Assembly: GCA_963662155.1 (NCBI GenBank)
Contig: OY759267.1
Location: forward strand, 38,860,278-38,924,277
Length of the DNA stretch: 64,000 nucleotides
DNA from: Lamellibrachia columna
Taxonomy: Eukaryota; Annelida; Polychaeta; Sabellida; Siboglinidae
Direction of reading: 5' to 3'
The position numbers and the translations under genes were made by a program. Shown here one piece after another: positions 62,361-64,000 of the stretch. Below the pieces are notes generated by a model. The model was not told the origin of the DNA, did no database searches, and saw nothing but the letters and a program-made list of their open reading frames with translations. Each line of letters begins with the position of its first letter. Position 1 is the stretch's first letter.

Positions 62361-63362
62361 GCAACATAAACATTTGTGTATATTTGCACAGAAGCCAGAT
62401 CGTGCGTATACTCTGTTTATAAGAAAGTAGAGAATGCATTGGACTCGGCAGTATTGTTGTTTATTTGGTAGTACACCGAGTAGGGATAGGTAAACTCCGA
62501 TACCTCCGAAATGTTCCGTTTGTGGCTATCCATAAAGTACGTCATGCTATTTTTTTGTTTTGTTGGACCCCTCCCACCTCCTTGTCACGCTTCGTACCAC
62601 TGGCCTGTACACCCCCCCCTAAAACTACGCTCTTCTTGAGAAATCATAGTGTAGCATATAGTATGGCATTATACAGTATACATTGATGGAATTACTTCAT
62701 TCTTTCGAGGAACATTATTATATGCATTGAATTCTGAACAGCTTTGTTGACTTGCGTCATTAATGTGTTTTGTAACTTTATTGGAACAAGATTTGCTTAC
62801 AACATATTTGAAAGGATTGTATATTTGTGGCTTAATATTTGCAGTGTGTGGTGTTCCGTCCTATATTCTACCACCAAATTATCAAAACCGGGCAACCACG
62901 TACATCATAGTTATATAGAGTTTTATACTAAAGTATTAGGCATCACGTTTATTCAATAGCATTTAACTATTAACGCTTTATTTTTATGCATCACTAGACT
63001 TGGCTTCGTTTTGATTCAAGTTGGCAATATAAATGGACCCTCCACTTGTAATACTCCTCCGCCTTTCTTACATCCCTCCTAACGCAGTCTTGCCATCTTA
63101 AATGTACCAATGCTTGCATTGATAACGGGATGATACTACGTGTGATGTTATCATTATCCCTTGATGACACTATTCCTCACTGCTGGCAGGATTTACCGTC
63201 AATCAATTATATCACCAATGCTTGCTATATCAAATCACAAACGTGTAATTTAGGTGGCAGACTGACATATATAATGAGGACTAGGTTGATTGCTTTGCTA
63301 GATGTAATCTTGGTATGTAACTAAGGGTAGGCAAGAAGCGTAACCACTTCAATGTGACGTAC
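62361..63362 (-). other. Spacer between modules Y and Z
   Basis: Third copy of the last-intron sequence (compare 44,363-45,600), joined at about 62,365 to the tetranucleotide tract. This junction shows that an intron from the 3' end of one lectin copy now precedes the 5' flank of another. Confidence 0.65.
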
Positions 63363-63593
63363 GTCTCTGTGCATAGACCTCCACTTCGCACAGTTGGAAA
63401 TTAATTGTCGGCCCTTGTCTGAGAACAAAGACGTAGCGGCCGGAAACGTCACATCGGAATGTCATCGTCGTCGACTTCGGTATCGGCTCGACCCGATAGG
63501 CGCATACGGCGTAGTTGGAAGACAATTGACTCGGAGGCGTGCTCTTGGGGTTAACGTTAGTGGCAGCCACGATGAAGTTGGACAGGGATTCCA
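63363..63593 (-). CDS. F-type lectin domain, C-terminal exon, module Y
   Basis: 231 bp, phase 1-1. Differs from Z by RQGPTINF for RLGPIINF and YAQR for YAQK. The matching N-terminal exon must lie beyond the right end of the window. Confidence 0.87.
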
Positions 63594-64000
63594 CTACAAA
63601 CATAAATGTTGTTCTTTGTCAGTATTTCAACATAACGTTCCACCAACTGGACGACTAACGAATCACGTACTGGTTTGTACGTTAACTATCGGAGATCTGG
63701 GTCCGAATTATCTAAACAAATTTGCTAACATACAAATTAACGCAGATATGGCGAAAACACTTCTTAGCTACGAAATTTTGTACATTCCAATGCTCGAAGG
63801 ATTTGTGCGATTTTCTAAGTTAAAATACTTCGTAACTAATTCGTTCGGAGACGTGCCACTGGGGGGGGGGCGCGACAGTAGTGACAGCCACGATGAATTT
63901 TTCTAGATCGTCCACCTTAAATATAAACAAATGAGGTAAACCGATTCGCCAAGGAAAAATGTTCGCATTCAGAATTTCGATAATAATTGTAAAAACAACG
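63594..64000 (-). other. Intron upstream of module Y with the second pseudo-exon
   Basis: Same sequence as 60,303-60,700, including the decayed C-terminal exon copy (about 63,780-63,925) with its C-run at about 63,861-63,868. Confidence 0.6.

Overview
This is a stretch of an animal nuclear genome, most likely from a marine invertebrate. A mollusc is my first guess, held weakly. The evidence is spliced exons with GT/GC-AG borders, several families of decayed non-LTR retrotransposons, a tRNA-derived SINE, a hAT-like DNA transposon relic, very long microsatellites and minisatellites, and F-type lectin (fucolectin, FTP) exons. There are no bacterial-style genes, operons or CRISPR arrays. Nearly all long open frames are either repeat-derived or short chance frames.

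Layout. 1-18.4 kb is a repeat landscape: an RTE-like LINE relic, then three copies of one segmental unit (about 2.0-7.8, 7.8-15.4 and 15.4-18.4 kb). Each unit carries a short LINE tail, a conserved non-coding core with an internal duplication, and a SINE; the first two also carry a reversed CR1/L2-like LINE. 18.4-27 kb holds an L2-like LINE tail, AT microsatellites, a 30-bp minisatellite, an inverted copy of the core, a fold-back element and another CR1-like relic.

27-46.7 kb is the heart of the window: a plus-strand F-type lectin locus. I reconstruct a candidate signal-peptide exon (about 27.14 kb), then seven tandem modules, then a terminal exon (46,393-46,625) with a hydrophobic stretch. 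Each module is two exons, 216 bp and 234 bp, that together encode one 150-residue F-type lectin domain. Every intron falls in phase 1, so each module can be gained or lost without breaking the frame. Six of the seven modules are followed by an (AC)n, usually (AC)n(AT)n, tract that differs in length from copy to copy. Four structural cysteines are kept, but the positions that normally contact fucose are mostly replaced, in every copy.

44.1-60.3 kb is a large inverted duplication (arms about 8.4 and 6.6 kb, spacer 52,533-53,690). The left arm carries a 1,964-bp hAT-like insertion with perfect 13-bp terminal inverted repeats; the right arm preserves the empty site. The duplication creates a second lectin locus on the minus strand (58.1-63.6 kb) with one complete module, a second C-terminal half exon and a shortened terminal exon. 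It runs off the right edge.

How it works together (inference): the + locus would encode a secreted or membrane-anchored protein with seven lectin-like domains. Its domain number is probably variable, driven by unequal exchange between near-identical 2.2-2.5 kb units. Whether this is one gene or a series of short transcription units cannot be settled from sequence alone.
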